From Anaerolineae bacterium (GTDB taxonomy: Bacteria; Chloroflexota; Anaerolineae; 4572-78; J111), in contig JAHDWA010000059.1 of NCBI GenBank assembly GCA_023382535.1, forward strand, positions 1-60,031: 60,031 nucleotides of DNA, read 5' to 3'. Both the position numbers and the translations under genes were made by a program. Below are positions 9,155-17,316 of the stretch, piece after piece. Every line of letters starts with the position of its first letter. Position 1 is the first letter of the stretch. Under the pieces are notes generated by a model that worked only from the letters and a program-made list of their open reading frames with translations, did not search any database and had not been told where the DNA came from.

Positions 9155-10927
9155 TTATTTACGTAACTTCTCCAATTGGGGCCGTAATGAATATTTGCGG
9201 GCATGTTTGTTAATGAGTTCTTCCAGATACGAGCGCCACTTCTGGGTCCGGTCACTACCCTGATAAGCCTGGCGGGCCTTTTCCAGCCAGCGAATCGCAT
9301 GATGGTAATATTGTGACTTTCCAGCGTCCATTATCTCCTCGGCTTGCTTGCGGCACTGGCGAATGACCCAATCGGGATGGCTTTCTGTGGCCGCGTCCAC
9401 CACTCGTTCCAGCGCATCGTAGCCAATATAGGACGATTTGTCAACCGCTTTGACGGCCTCATCAACCATACCCTCGTTCAGGTAAATATCAATCTTGTTA
9501 GGGGCATAATTTGTTGCAGCAAGCTGCCTGAGTAGGTCAGCTTTAACCGTGGGCCAGCTTGAACCTGCGACCGCTTCAGCGGCCAGGTACTCGGCTAGCG
9601 AGGGGGAGCGGCCAAAGGCAACTTTGGCGGCTTGTAACGCCAGCTCCGGCTGAAACATTTGGCTGGCAAAGTCACGCAGCCAGCGGGCCAGTGGCAAACT
9701 TTCTCCATGCAGCGACAACCCTTGCTCGGCTATCTTGAGAGCGTCAACCGGCTGCTTATGCTCGCGCAGGGCTTGGGCCAGGGCCAATGCTTCTTCGGCG
9801 GTGGTCATGTATTGTTTGGCATAGGCGACCGCTTCCTCGCCGCGCCCCAGTTTGACCAGCATCGTCAAGTAGAGGGCCGTCTGTCCCTCGGCCTCGGCTA
9901 GATGGAGGTATTCGCTGGTGCGGCCCTGCCGTTCCAGTACGTTCAAGCGGGCCAGGGTTAAATCGTCGGCATACCAGGGCGCTTCGTTCTTCCACGCGCC
10001 TTTGTCGGTAATCTGCCCTTGCAACGCCTTCTGCAAAGGCGGATAATCCCAGCCCTGCTCGGCGGCAGCAATCGCCACGTCAAACCCTTCATCAACCCCA
10101 TACTCCTCAATTTCCCCCTGCCATCGAGTCAATTTTTTTGCTAAAGACTTGCGCTCTTCGCGAGACAGATCGGCGCTGAGAATCGCCTCGGCAAAGAGCG
10201 AGCCAATCTCGGGGAAGATGCCGCTCAATTCACCCTCGTCGTCAAATTCAAACCAGCGATCCACGTAGGGTTCAGTCACTGCTTCCAAAATAAGCAGAGC
10301 ATTCCGGCCGTCACTGGCTTCGAGAAAGGGTTGAACTTGATGGAACAAGTCGCTCATTTGCTGGGCGATGCCCCCCACATGCCAGTAAGCTTCTGAGGCG
10401 CGCATTCCCCCCAGGCTTCCCAAAATGGAGTTGGCTTGCCGGCGAAAAGGAGTGGGGTCAACAGGAGTCTGGCGCTGGCGAGGGGCACTGCTCGCTTTTT
10501 CCGTTACCGATCCCCTTTTGAGCGCGAGTTGAGCCTCAACCCAATCCAGCAGGCGCGGCTGCTCTGACAGGAGTTGAGTCAGCAATTCCCACAATTCATC
10601 CTGTCCCAGATCGGCCAGCAACTCAGCAACAGGGGGTCGCCGAGTTACCCGGTCGGGCTGGCGCATATAACTGAACAAAACGGCCACAATGTGCTTGCAG
10701 AAACCGCCCCAATCATAGGGACAGGTACACTCGGCATCAACCAGTTCGCCATTCTCTAACTCTATGGTTACTTCGTAGGGTTCGTAGCTGCTCCCCTCGA
10801 CCTGGGCTAGCAGGGTGTCACCCCGCTGCTGCAAATCAACCACTGCACCGCTCTCATAATAATCGCGGCCCCGGCTAAAGGACTCCGCCGAGGCCAGGCT
10901 GCGGATTTGGGCTTCGGTGATGGGCAT
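9155..10927 (-). CDS. SWIM zinc-finger domain protein
   Basis: 590 residues from the ATG at 10927, chosen because AGGAGGT sits just upstream and the longer open frame runs through the preceding gene. N-terminal MPITEAQIRSLASAESFSRG leads to the SWIM finger CTCPYDWGGFCKHIVA (CxC...CxH) near residue 75. The remaining about 450 residues look like helical repeats. SWIM fingers bind DNA or protein in recombination and chromatin-related factors; which applies here is unknown. The start is one base from the stop of the upstream Cys/His protein, so the two are translationally coupled. Confidence 0.8.
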   Translation of the reverse strand: MPITEAQIRSLASAESFSRGRDYYESGAVVDLQQRGDTLLAQVEGSSYEPYEVTIELENGELVDAECTCPYDWGGFCKHIVAVLFSYMRQPDRVTRRPPVAELLADLGQDELWELLTQLLSEQPRLLDWVEAQLALKRGSVTEKASSAPRQRQTPVDPTPFRRQANSILGSLGGMRASEAYWHVGGIAQQMSDLFHQVQPFLEASDGRNALLILEAVTEPYVDRWFEFDDEGELSGIFPEIGSLFAEAILSADLSREERKSLAKKLTRWQGEIEEYGVDEGFDVAIAAAEQGWDYPPLQKALQGQITDKGAWKNEAPWYADDLTLARLNVLERQGRTSEYLHLAEAEGQTALYLTMLVKLGRGEEAVAYAKQYMTTAEEALALAQALREHKQPVDALKIAEQGLSLHGESLPLARWLRDFASQMFQPELALQAAKVAFGRSPSLAEYLAAEAVAGSSWPTVKADLLRQLAATNYAPNKIDIYLNEGMVDEAVKAVDKSSYIGYDALERVVDAATESHPDWVIRQCRKQAEEIMDAGKSQYYHHAIRWLEKARQAYQGSDRTQKWRSYLEELINKHARKYSLRPQLEKLRK

Positions 10928-10928
10928 T

Positions 10929-11306
10929 TTACCTCCTATGCGCTGCGCTTCCTTGTTTGCCTTTCCAAAACGGGCAGAAGGGGCAATCTTCGCCTTCCGG
11001 GAAATCAATTCCTTCTTCATGCGGGCAGCCAATGACGCCATCGGTAATGACCACACTTTTAGCCCCGTGCTGGGCGATAAACTGTTGAATTTGAGCGGCA
11101 ATCTCAGGATTAACGGCTACACCCGGCCCGGCCCAACGTTCCAAGGCCAAAACCATACTGTGTTGATTGACAATACCCACAGCGATTTTGGTAGTGGTCC
11201 GGTTATCTGGGCCATAGTGGGCTACGGTAGCAACCGGATATTTGGACTCCGCCGGTGGCAAGCAAAAAGGTTTCTTGCCAGGTTCACGCCCTTTTCTTTT
11301 GGCCAT
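10929..11306 (-). CDS. Small Cys/His-rich protein coupled to the SWIM gene
   Basis: 125 residues, start ATG with AGGAAG upstream. A basic N-terminus (MAKRKGREPGKK) is followed by a compact alpha/beta-looking core and a C-terminal CPHEEGIDFPEGEDCPFC motif, a plausible zinc knuckle (C-x-H ... C-x2-C). I do not recognise a named family. Its stop codon overlaps the ribosome binding site of the SWIM gene, which points to a joint function. Confidence 0.7.
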   Translation of the reverse strand: MAKRKGREPGKKPFCLPPAESKYPVATVAHYGPDNRTTTKIAVGIVNQHSMVLALERWAGPGVAVNPEIAAQIQQFIAQHGAKSVVITDGVIGCPHEEGIDFPEGEDCPFCPFWKGKQGSAAHRR

Positions 11307-11329
11307 TGGCTTCTTCCTTTCGTCGTTGA

Positions 11330-11358
11330 AGTATAGCGAACATGTTAATTTTAATCAA
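11330..11358 (-). promoter_or_regulatory. Sigma-70-like promoter for the Cys/His-SWIM operon
   Basis: On the minus strand TTGATT (11358-11353), a 17-base spacer and TATACT (11335-11330). Transcription would start near 11323, leaving a short leader before the start codon at 11306. Confidence 0.6.
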
Positions 11359-11481
11359 AGCAGAAACTTGGGGAGTTGGCTGGGTATGGATGACCTGAAC
11401 TATGTACAGGGGTGCTCGCTCTGACTAATTCCTGCATCCGCGTTCCGCTTGCGTCTATGTCGAACATTTCCCCACCCTCAA

Positions 11482-11511
11482 TTAAACACCCTTCAAACCT
11501 TATGCTATAAT
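11482..11511 (+). promoter_or_regulatory. Possible promoter of the glycosyltransferase gene
   Basis: A perfect TATAAT at 11506-11511 with only a weak -35 (TTAAAC, 11482-11487, spacer 18). The expected transcription start is at or within a base or two of the ATG at 11519. Confidence 0.45.
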
Positions 11512-11518
11512 ACGGCCA

Positions 11519-12673
11519 ATGAAGGGCCGACCCATCCATATCGGGCTGAATGCGCACCTGTTATCGCTGAGCCAATCGTACCGGGGCGCCGGGATAAGCT
11601 GGTATATCTTCAATCTGCTCAAGAATCTGGCCCGGGTGTCGCCAGATTTTTGTTATAGCGCCTTTTTGAGCGACCGGACATTTCAGGAGCCGTCGCTGGC
11701 GCTTCACCTGAGCCACCTGCCCACCCAACGCCCGGTGGTACGGATTCTGTGGGAACAATTCCTCCAGCCGCTGGCGCTGCGCCAGGCCGGGGTGGATTTA
11801 TTGCACGCCCTGGCTTTTGTCGCGCCGCTGGCCGCGCCCTGTCCCTTCGTCGTCACCGTGTATGACCTCAGCTATTTGCGCACCCCCGAAGCGTTTCGTC
11901 CTTTCAATCGCTGGTACCTGCGACAATTTACGGCCAACTCGGTCAAACGGGCCAGGGCGGTCATCGCCATTTCAGAGAGCACCCGGCAGGATGTAATTAA
12001 TTTATTGGGTGCGCCGCCGGAGCAGGTCCACACCGTTTACTGCGGCGCGGACGAGCAGTTTCGCCCCCTGCCTGCTCCCGAGATCGCCGCTTTTAAAGCG
12101 GCGCGGGGCTTGCCCGACACTTTTGTGTTATTTTTGGGCACCCTGGAGCCGCGTAAAAATGTAGCTGGTCTTCTTCGGGCTTATGCCTTATGGCGGGACC
12201 AGGAGCCAAATGCGCCGCCGCTGGTAATCGCCGGGGGCAAAGGCTGGTACTATCGCCACATCTTTGGCTTGGTCGGGTCGCTCAACTTGACGAATACTGT
12301 GCGCTTTACCGACTATGTACCGCAAAGTGAACTACCTTTGTGGTATAATGCGGCTTCACTCTTTGTCTATCCCTCTCATTTTGAGGGCTTTGGCCTGCCT
12401 GTACTGGAAGCAATGGCCTGTGGCACACCGGTAATTACCAGTACAGCTTCATCCTTGCCGGAGGTGACCGGCACGGACGGAGCGGCCTGTCTGGTCGCCC
12501 CAGCCGATAACGAGGCTCTCGCTGAGGCGATGCGTCAGGTTATGGCCGATCGTGATCTTCGCGCAGGCATGGCCCGGCAAGGTCTGGATCGCGCTGCCGG
12601 GTTTCGGTGGGACAAGACAGCTCAAGAGACCGTAGCTGTTTATCGGAAAGCTCTTTCAAAGTCGGGGAACTGA
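11519..12673 (+). CDS. Glycosyltransferase family 4 (GT-B fold)
   Basis: 384 residues. The N-terminal Rossmann domain starts IHIGLNAHLLS with the GAG-type loop RGAGISWYI. The C-terminal nucleotide-sugar domain has LFLGTLEPRKN, VIAGGKGWYY, VRFTDYVP, then YPSHFEGFGLPVLEAMACG with the EX7E motif (EGFGLPVLE) and TSSLPEV. Such enzymes transfer a sugar from a nucleotide donor to a lipid-linked or other acceptor at the cytoplasmic membrane. The next gene is a polyprenyl-phosphate sugar phosphotransferase, so it probably extends a surface polysaccharide unit. No Shine-Dalgarno is visible before ATG. Confidence 0.88.
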   Translation: MKGRPIHIGLNAHLLSLSQSYRGAGISWYIFNLLKNLARVSPDFCYSAFLSDRTFQEPSLALHLSHLPTQRPVVRILWEQFLQPLALRQAGVDLLHALAFVAPLAAPCPFVVTVYDLSYLRTPEAFRPFNRWYLRQFTANSVKRARAVIAISESTRQDVINLLGAPPEQVHTVYCGADEQFRPLPAPEIAAFKAARGLPDTFVLFLGTLEPRKNVAGLLRAYALWRDQEPNAPPLVIAGGKGWYYRHIFGLVGSLNLTNTVRFTDYVPQSELPLWYNAASLFVYPSHFEGFGLPVLEAMACGTPVITSTASSLPEVTGTDGAACLVAPADNEALAEAMRQVMADRDLRAGMARQGLDRAAGFRWDKTAQETVAVYRKALSKSGN

Positions 12674-12740
12674 AGGAACTCATAGGAACCGAGGGAAGAT
12701 TCTTGAAACCCTTCAGCTCCTTCGAGCTCCCTTAAGTCCC
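12667..12740. repeat. Imperfect palindrome at the glycosyltransferase stop codon
   Basis: Left arm from gaactgaaggaactcatagg and right arm cttcagctccttcgagctcc pair imperfectly around a short loop near 12700. The arms are built from ggaact-type words that recur near 57610. The TGA of the glycosyltransferase lies inside the left arm. Confidence 0.6.
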
Positions 12741-12760
12741 ATTTCCTGGATTATACTTTG

Positions 12761-14206
12761 GTGAAACGTCTGGCGACGATTTTTTTTAGCAACCAAAGAG
12801 CGGCTGCCCTGGCCTGGGTGATCATTGATGTGATTCTGATCAATATCGCCTTTGGCCTGGCCTACTGGGTGCGCTACCGGCTGCAACTTTTCCGGGCAGT
12901 AGACCCGGCCTTTGACGTTCCTTACCAGGTTTACTGGCCTTTTGCCGGTTTGTTTACGCTGCTGCTGATTCTGGTATACCGGCAGCACGGCGCCTACCGG
13001 TTGCGCCGCCAGATTTCCTGGTTTGACGAATTTTACGCGATTATCAATGGCACCGCCACCGGTACCATCATCATGATTGTCTTTATCTTTCTCTACCGGG
13101 CAGCCTTTTATTCTCGCGCCATTTTTATTTACGCCGGTATCTTTGTGGTAATATTGGTGGGCCTGAGCCGTTTGATCAAGGTGAGTCTGCTGCGCTACCT
13201 GCGCCGGCGGGGCATCGGCTCGGAACGGGTTTTAATTGTCGGTGCGGGTGAGGTGGCGCGTACGGTCATGCGGGCAGTAGTTGCCAATCCTGAGTGTGGT
13301 TTTAACATCATCGGTTTTTTGGATGACAATCCCCTTAAGGGTGAAACCGATATTGGCCGCTTCAAGGCCCTCGGCAGCCTGGTCAACCTGGCCGATGTGC
13401 TGCGCGAACAGGCCATTGATGAGGTCATTATTACCCTGCCCTGGCAGTATCACCGTAAGATTGTCAGCATCATGACCCTCTGCGAACGCGGCGGTATCCG
13501 AACCCGGATCGTGCCCGACCTATTTCAGATGACTATGAGCCGCATGCAGATCGAAGATGTTGCCGGAGTACCGATGATTGGCGTCAAAGAGGTCAGCATC
13601 AGCGGCCTCAATCAGGTGGTCAAACGAAGTGTTGATCTGGTCTTTGCAGGCCTGGTGTTGGTTAGCGGCGCGCCGCTCATGGCGCTGCTGGCGCTGATGA
13701 TCAAACTGGAGTCGCCGGGACCGGTGCTGTTCCGCCAAGAGCGGGTCGGCCGCAATGGCCGGTGCTTTACGGTTTATAAATTCCGCTCAATGGTGGAGGG
13801 GGCTGAGGAGCAGCAGGAAGCCCTGCAGGAGCTTAACGAGGCCGACGGGCCCCTGTTTAAGATTAGAGACGATCCGCGTATGACCCATGTAGGCAAGTTG
13901 CTGCGTAAATTCAGCCTGGACGAGTTGCCCCAGCTCTACAATATCCTCCGAGGAGAGATGAGCCTGATTGGCCCGCGCCCGCCCCTACCTGCCGAAGTTA
14001 AACAGTACCAGGAGTGGCACAAACGCCGCCTGGAAGTCGCGCCCGGTTTGACCGGCCTGTCACAAATCAGCGGGCGCTCTCAGCTAACTTTTGACGAAAC
14101 TGCCCTGCTCGACATTTATTACATCGAAAACTGGTCGCTCGGCCTCGACACCAAGATTTTGTTACAGACGATTCCCCGAGTAATTTTTGGGAACGGGGCT
14201 TATTAG
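12761..14206 (+). CDS. Polyprenyl-phosphate sugar phosphotransferase (WbaP/EpsE-type initiating transferase)
   Basis: About 481 residues; GTG at 12761 or TTG at 12758 are both possible and no clear ribosome binding site decides. Four to five N-terminal membrane helices are followed by a Rossmann-like domain (VLIVGAGEVARTVM, FLDDNP) and a further helix. The catalytic bacterial sugar-transferase domain then reads KRSVDLVFAGLVL, GPVLFRQERVGRNG, FTVYKFRSM, LDELPQLYNILRGEMSLIGPRP. It starts lipid-linked polysaccharide synthesis by moving a sugar phosphate to undecaprenyl phosphate. Placement after a GT4 gene supports exopolysaccharide synthesis. Confidence 0.88.
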   Translation: MKRLATIFFSNQRAAALAWVIIDVILINIAFGLAYWVRYRLQLFRAVDPAFDVPYQVYWPFAGLFTLLLILVYRQHGAYRLRRQISWFDEFYAIINGTATGTIIMIVFIFLYRAAFYSRAIFIYAGIFVVILVGLSRLIKVSLLRYLRRRGIGSERVLIVGAGEVARTVMRAVVANPECGFNIIGFLDDNPLKGETDIGRFKALGSLVNLADVLREQAIDEVIITLPWQYHRKIVSIMTLCERGGIRTRIVPDLFQMTMSRMQIEDVAGVPMIGVKEVSISGLNQVVKRSVDLVFAGLVLVSGAPLMALLALMIKLESPGPVLFRQERVGRNGRCFTVYKFRSMVEGAEEQQEALQELNEADGPLFKIRDDPRMTHVGKLLRKFSLDELPQLYNILRGEMSLIGPRPPLPAEVKQYQEWHKRRLEVAPGLTGLSQISGRSQLTFDETALLDIYYIENWSLGLDTKILLQTIPRVIFGNGAY

Positions 14207-14214
14207 ACCGCGTC

Positions 14215-15129
14215 CTAAGTTTCTTCAGTTTCCGGTGGGTGAGTCTCCTCAGGCCGGCTGGCCGGCATATCCATTGTCACCGACTTGGCTCTTCTGAACG
14301 AAGCTGAGTCAACGGCAACTTCTTTCACGCCTGGAGGAATAACCACTTTAGCCCCTACTGGCCCGGCCCCACTGGCTGCCGTCCGCCCCTGAAGCCGGTC
14401 AATCTCCTGCCTGACTCGCTGTAACTCACGCTGGACAAAATCAAGGTTGAGTTTTAACTCCAAAGGCATGTCAGCCCCTGTCATCAGACGCTGCTCCTCT
14501 AAATCACGCAGTTTTTGCTGCCAATCGGCGGCCTGTTTGCGAAACGAATCCAGGGCCAGGCTCACAACCGAGGGAACTTCGGAGACTCCTTCCGTCGAGC
14601 GCTCAGCCCAACCGGGTAAGGCCATATTTAACGCCTGTTCAATTTCATATAGGAGCGCATTACTGCGTAAATAAAGGTCGCCCAGGTTGCTTAGCCGCCC
14701 GCGCATCATAGTGATAGCCCAGACCACAAAGGCGCCAATGACTAAAAGCATGCCCCCGCTGCTCACCAGGCAGGCCAGGCTGTTAATAATCAAATCCTCC
14801 AAAATGATGGAGTTGATGCCCAGCCCCAGCAAAGCCAAAATCACTCCAAACATCACAATCCCCGACAGCCGGGGCAAGATGACGCGCTGCGACCGTTCAG
14901 CCAAAACATCCCGGGTAATGGCTTTAGGCACTCTTTTGTCAAAATCGTGCTCCCCCAACAGGGCCTTGGCCTCAAGCCGCACCTGATTGAACTGCTCATT
15001 GCGGGCGTCATTCTCCTCATCCGCTGGCAGGGGTGCAATTGTGTTCAGGAAGGCCAGCACCGACAGACGCACCTGCTGCAACTTGTCCAACTCCTGCGGG
15101 GTGAAACCAGGTTGACTTGTTTCAGTCAT
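14215..15129 (-). CDS. Membrane protein of unknown function with two transmembrane helices
   Basis: 304 residues. The N-terminal part is charged and cytoplasmic-looking; two hydrophobic segments lie at about 100-125 (GVILALLGLGIN) and 135-160 (GGMLLVIGAFVVWAI). The C-terminal half is predicted coiled-coil (QRELQRVRQEIDRLQ near 240) with a low-complexity end. GAGGAAAG upstream supports the start. I recognise no family. It converges on the polysaccharide gene with an 8-base gap. Confidence 0.65.
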   Translation of the reverse strand: MTETSQPGFTPQELDKLQQVRLSVLAFLNTIAPLPADEENDARNEQFNQVRLEAKALLGEHDFDKRVPKAITRDVLAERSQRVILPRLSGIVMFGVILALLGLGINSIILEDLIINSLACLVSSGGMLLVIGAFVVWAITMMRGRLSNLGDLYLRSNALLYEIEQALNMALPGWAERSTEGVSEVPSVVSLALDSFRKQAADWQQKLRDLEEQRLMTGADMPLELKLNLDFVQRELQRVRQEIDRLQGRTAASGAGPVGAKVVIPPGVKEVAVDSASFRRAKSVTMDMPASRPEETHPPETEET

Positions 15130-15173
15130 GAAAAGATCTTTCCTCTTTGCTCAAGCTTTAATTTACGGTCAGA

Positions 15174-15204
15174 ATTATAGCCGAGCCATCAAAAAATCGC
15201 CAAT
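15174..15204 (-). promoter_or_regulatory. Possible promoter for the membrane protein gene
   Basis: Perfect TATAAT on the minus strand (15179-15174) with a weak TTGGCG 19 bases upstream (15204-15199). Confidence 0.4.
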
Positions 15205-15270
15205 ACTTTGAAATCGGCAACCATTCACAATTTTAGAGGGATGGGTAAGGGCGAAGCTTGAACTTTTACC

Positions 15271-15302
15271 AAAACAAAACCCGCCCCAGATTTGGGACGG
15301 GT
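15271..15302 (-). terminator. Intrinsic terminator of the stable-RNA operon
   Basis: Nine-base stem acccgtccc/ggggcgggt (one G-U pair) with a 6-base loop, followed on the minus strand by tttgtttt. It lies 16 bases after the tRNA-Gly gene. Confidence 0.85.
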
Positions 15303-15317
15303 CTTGTTGAACGACAG

Positions 15318-15391
<74 letters not shown>

Positions 15392-15393
15392 AA

Positions 15394-15466
<73 letters not shown>

Positions 15467-15473
15467 TTATTGA

Positions 15474-15529
15474 GGGATGAAGGCGGAAGGATGAAAAATG
15501 AAATACTTGTCACTCAGCCTTCATCCTTT
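15474..15529. repeat. Palindromic word repeat between tRNA-Trp and tRNA-fMet
   Basis: ggatgaaggc (15475-15484) pairs exactly with gccttcatcc (15517-15526). A 23-base stretch from 15475, beginning ggatgaaggcggaagg, is identical to 53969-53991 beside the four-helix-bundle gene. Confidence 0.8.
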
Positions 15530-15534
15530 AATAG

Positions 15535-15606
15535 TAGCGGGGGCGGGACTCGAACCCACGACCTCCAGGTTATGAGCCTGGCGAGCTGCCTCTGCTCCAC
15601 CCCGCA
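15535..15606 (-). tRNA. Initiator tRNA-Met (fMet, anticodon CAU)
   Basis: Initiator identity rests on the unpaired position 1-72 (U1/U72) above a GCGGGG/CCCCGC stem, and on the A11-U24 pair in the D stem (GAGC/GCTC). The anticodon loop is CTCATAA. The anticodon stem is CCAGG/CCTGG, so the usual three G-C pairs at 29-31 are A-U, G-C, G-C. The D loop is short. CCA is not encoded. Confidence 0.9.
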
Positions 15607-15627
15607 GTATTGATATGATCCGATTAC

Positions 15628-16027
15628 GATGAGTTTGAGTACCCCCGATTCTGTTTTAGCCGTCATCTGTCTCACCCTGGACTCAGGGTGGCAACGCCTA
15701 ACTTGCAGGCTGTTAGCCTACTTTGTCGTTGTTGCTGCGATGAGACCGAACCTTAACAGCCCGGCCCACTCACCTTGCTCTCGATTGCACGCTCGCCTAG
15801 CCGGTTTCGTTACCGAAAACCGCTGGTAGGCTCTTACCCTACCCTTTCAGCCATTACCTTTCGAACGAAAGGCTGGTTTACTTTCTGTTGCGGTTGTAGT
15901 CACCCCGCTACTTGGCGGGGCGCCCTCACTTACTGTTTCGTGAGGCAATCTTGCTCTAAAAATAATTTTCAGGGCAGAGAGTCGGGAAGTTCCTCTATCC
16001 AGTTGGATAGCGACGGCGCAACTCATC
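15628..16027 (-). ncRNA. rnpB: RNase P RNA (bacterial type A-like)
   Basis: About 400 nucleotides. The ends pair as P1 (gatgagtt/aactcatc). On the minus strand it has AGAGGAACTTCC near the 5' end, the hallmark GCAACAGAAAGTAAACC, GGCTGAAAGGGTAGGGTAAG, GAGCAAGGTGAGTGG and the 3' ACAGAATCGGGGGTACTCA, in the order of the E. coli M1 RNA. It is the catalytic RNA that removes tRNA 5' leaders. It lies 35 bases after tRNA-Arg and 21 bases before tRNA-fMet, inside one predicted transcript. The first conserved block has CUUCC where most rnpB have AGUCC. Confidence 0.93.
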
Positions 16028-16062
16028 ATAATAGATCAATTTTTAAAGGAGCAACTCCTTAG

Positions 16063-16135
16063 CGTCCCCGGCAGGATTCGAACCTGCGGCCTTTTGGTCC
16101 GCAACCAAATGCTCTATCCACTGAGCTACGGAGAC
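16063..16135 (-). tRNA. tRNA-Arg (anticodon GCG)
   Basis: Acceptor GTCTCCG/CGGGGAC with two G-U pairs, D loop with A20 (GTGGATA) as in arginine tRNAs, anticodon stem TTTGG/CCAAA around TTGCGGA, giving GCG, T arm GCAGG-TTCGAAT-CCTGC, discriminator G. Most bacteria read CGN with an ACG anticodon edited to inosine; this one has G34. First gene of the stable-RNA operon. Confidence 0.9.
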
Positions 16136-16188
16136 TCAATTTCTGGAGTTTTATATTGTTAACTTGCTGCCGCTCGACAGCAGGGACG

Positions 16189-16217
16189 ATTATAGCATGA
16201 TATAGCTGTTGTGTCAA
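16189..16217 (-). promoter_or_regulatory. Consensus sigma-70 promoter of the stable-RNA operon
   Basis: Minus-strand TTGACA (16217-16212), 17-base spacer, TATAAT (16194-16189): a perfect consensus match. The start would be near 16182, about 47 bases before tRNA-Arg. It drives tRNA-Arg, rnpB, tRNA-fMet, tRNA-Trp and tRNA-Gly to the terminator at 15271-15302. Confidence 0.85.
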
Positions 16218-16238
16218 CTACCAGTTTAGCCAATTCCA

Positions 16239-17240
16239 CTAAAGGGTTCCTTCAAAATAGGCGGCTAACTCTTCCAGGGCAAAGCGAGCAGAACTCCATT
16301 CTTCCTGAAAGAGATGTTTTTCAATCATTCTGGCCACACTGCTCCGGCTGATCGAATTGGCCGCGCCACCTTCCTGGGAGGTCACCAGTCCTCCCAAGGC
16401 ATTCCCCAAAGCGGCCGAGGCTTCCCAACTTAACCCAACTAACCGGCCTAACACAACCCCGGCATTAAAACTGTCCCCTGCCCCGGTACTATCTTTGACA
16501 TTGATATTAAAAGCCGGTAAGGTAACTCGTTTGTTACCCACTGCCAAAACACTACCTTTACGCCCCCGTTTGGCTACAACTGCATTCGCTCGACCATCTA
16601 ACAAGTAATCCAGACCCGCTTCGACAGACCGCCCTTCACTAAGAATAGTTAGTTCTGTCTCATTAGGAAAGATGACATCAACTCTGGGTAAAATCTCCAT
16701 AATTTGATCGCGGGCCCGCAAGGCAGGCTCGGTCCCAATATCTAAACTTACCCGGGTATAGGGTGAATTTTTAGCCAATTCAAGAGCCAGGAGCGTTGTT
16801 TCATACTGATGATAGGATAAAAATGAATATCCGGAGAGGTGAACCCAGCGGCAGTCTACAAAGTAGGCTGGGTCAATTGCTGCTGCTTCGGTGAAGGTAT
16901 TGGCCCCTCTGGCTCCAAACATAGTTCGCTCGCCATCTACCGTTACAGCAATAAAAATCAGGCCGGTGCTGACCTTAGGATCGGTTTGGACATGACTACA
17001 ATCTACCCCTGCCTCCCCTAAATCTACTAAAATCTGACTGGCCAGCGCATCTTTACCGATCCGACCAATGAACCCAACCTCCATATCCATTTTGGCCAGG
17101 GCCACTGCCGTATTGACCGCGGAGCCGCCCGTATGTATCTTGACGGTCGCTGCCACGGCCTCACCGCCTGGCCGAGGATAGGCAGGGATAGTCAGAATTA
17201 CATCTGCATTAATATCCCCTATTACAATTATATCGGGCAT
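16239..17240 (-). CDS. PfkB-family carbohydrate kinase (ribokinase-like)
   Basis: 333 residues. GDINADVILTIPAYPRPGGE and the HTGGSAVNTAVALAK glycine loop mark the sugar-binding lid region; the second PfkB signature DSTGAGDSFNAGVVLG near residue 245 carries the catalytic Asp and anion hole. These cytoplasmic enzymes phosphorylate a sugar or nucleoside with ATP; the substrate cannot be told from sequence. It follows the GAF histidine kinase gene by 76 bases and may share its transcript. Confidence 0.85.
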   Translation of the reverse strand: MPDIIVIGDINADVILTIPAYPRPGGEAVAATVKIHTGGSAVNTAVALAKMDMEVGFIGRIGKDALASQILVDLGEAGVDCSHVQTDPKVSTGLIFIAVTVDGERTMFGARGANTFTEAAAIDPAYFVDCRWVHLSGYSFLSYHQYETTLLALELAKNSPYTRVSLDIGTEPALRARDQIMEILPRVDVIFPNETELTILSEGRSVEAGLDYLLDGRANAVVAKRGRKGSVLAVGNKRVTLPAFNINVKDSTGAGDSFNAGVVLGRLVGLSWEASAALGNALGGLVTSQEGGAANSISRSSVARMIEKHLFQEEWSSARFALEELAAYFEGTL

Positions 17241-17316
17241 TCCGATGTACTCCGGTTAGGTATGGTTTTAAATTAGGGTGCAGAACGATTCTGAGAGCTT
17301 TGATTCAAAAAATCCG

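Noticed and set aside
10928..11101. 57-residue N-terminal extension of the SWIM protein
   Set aside because: Lies in another frame of the upstream Cys/His gene; AGGAGGT precedes the ATG at 10927.
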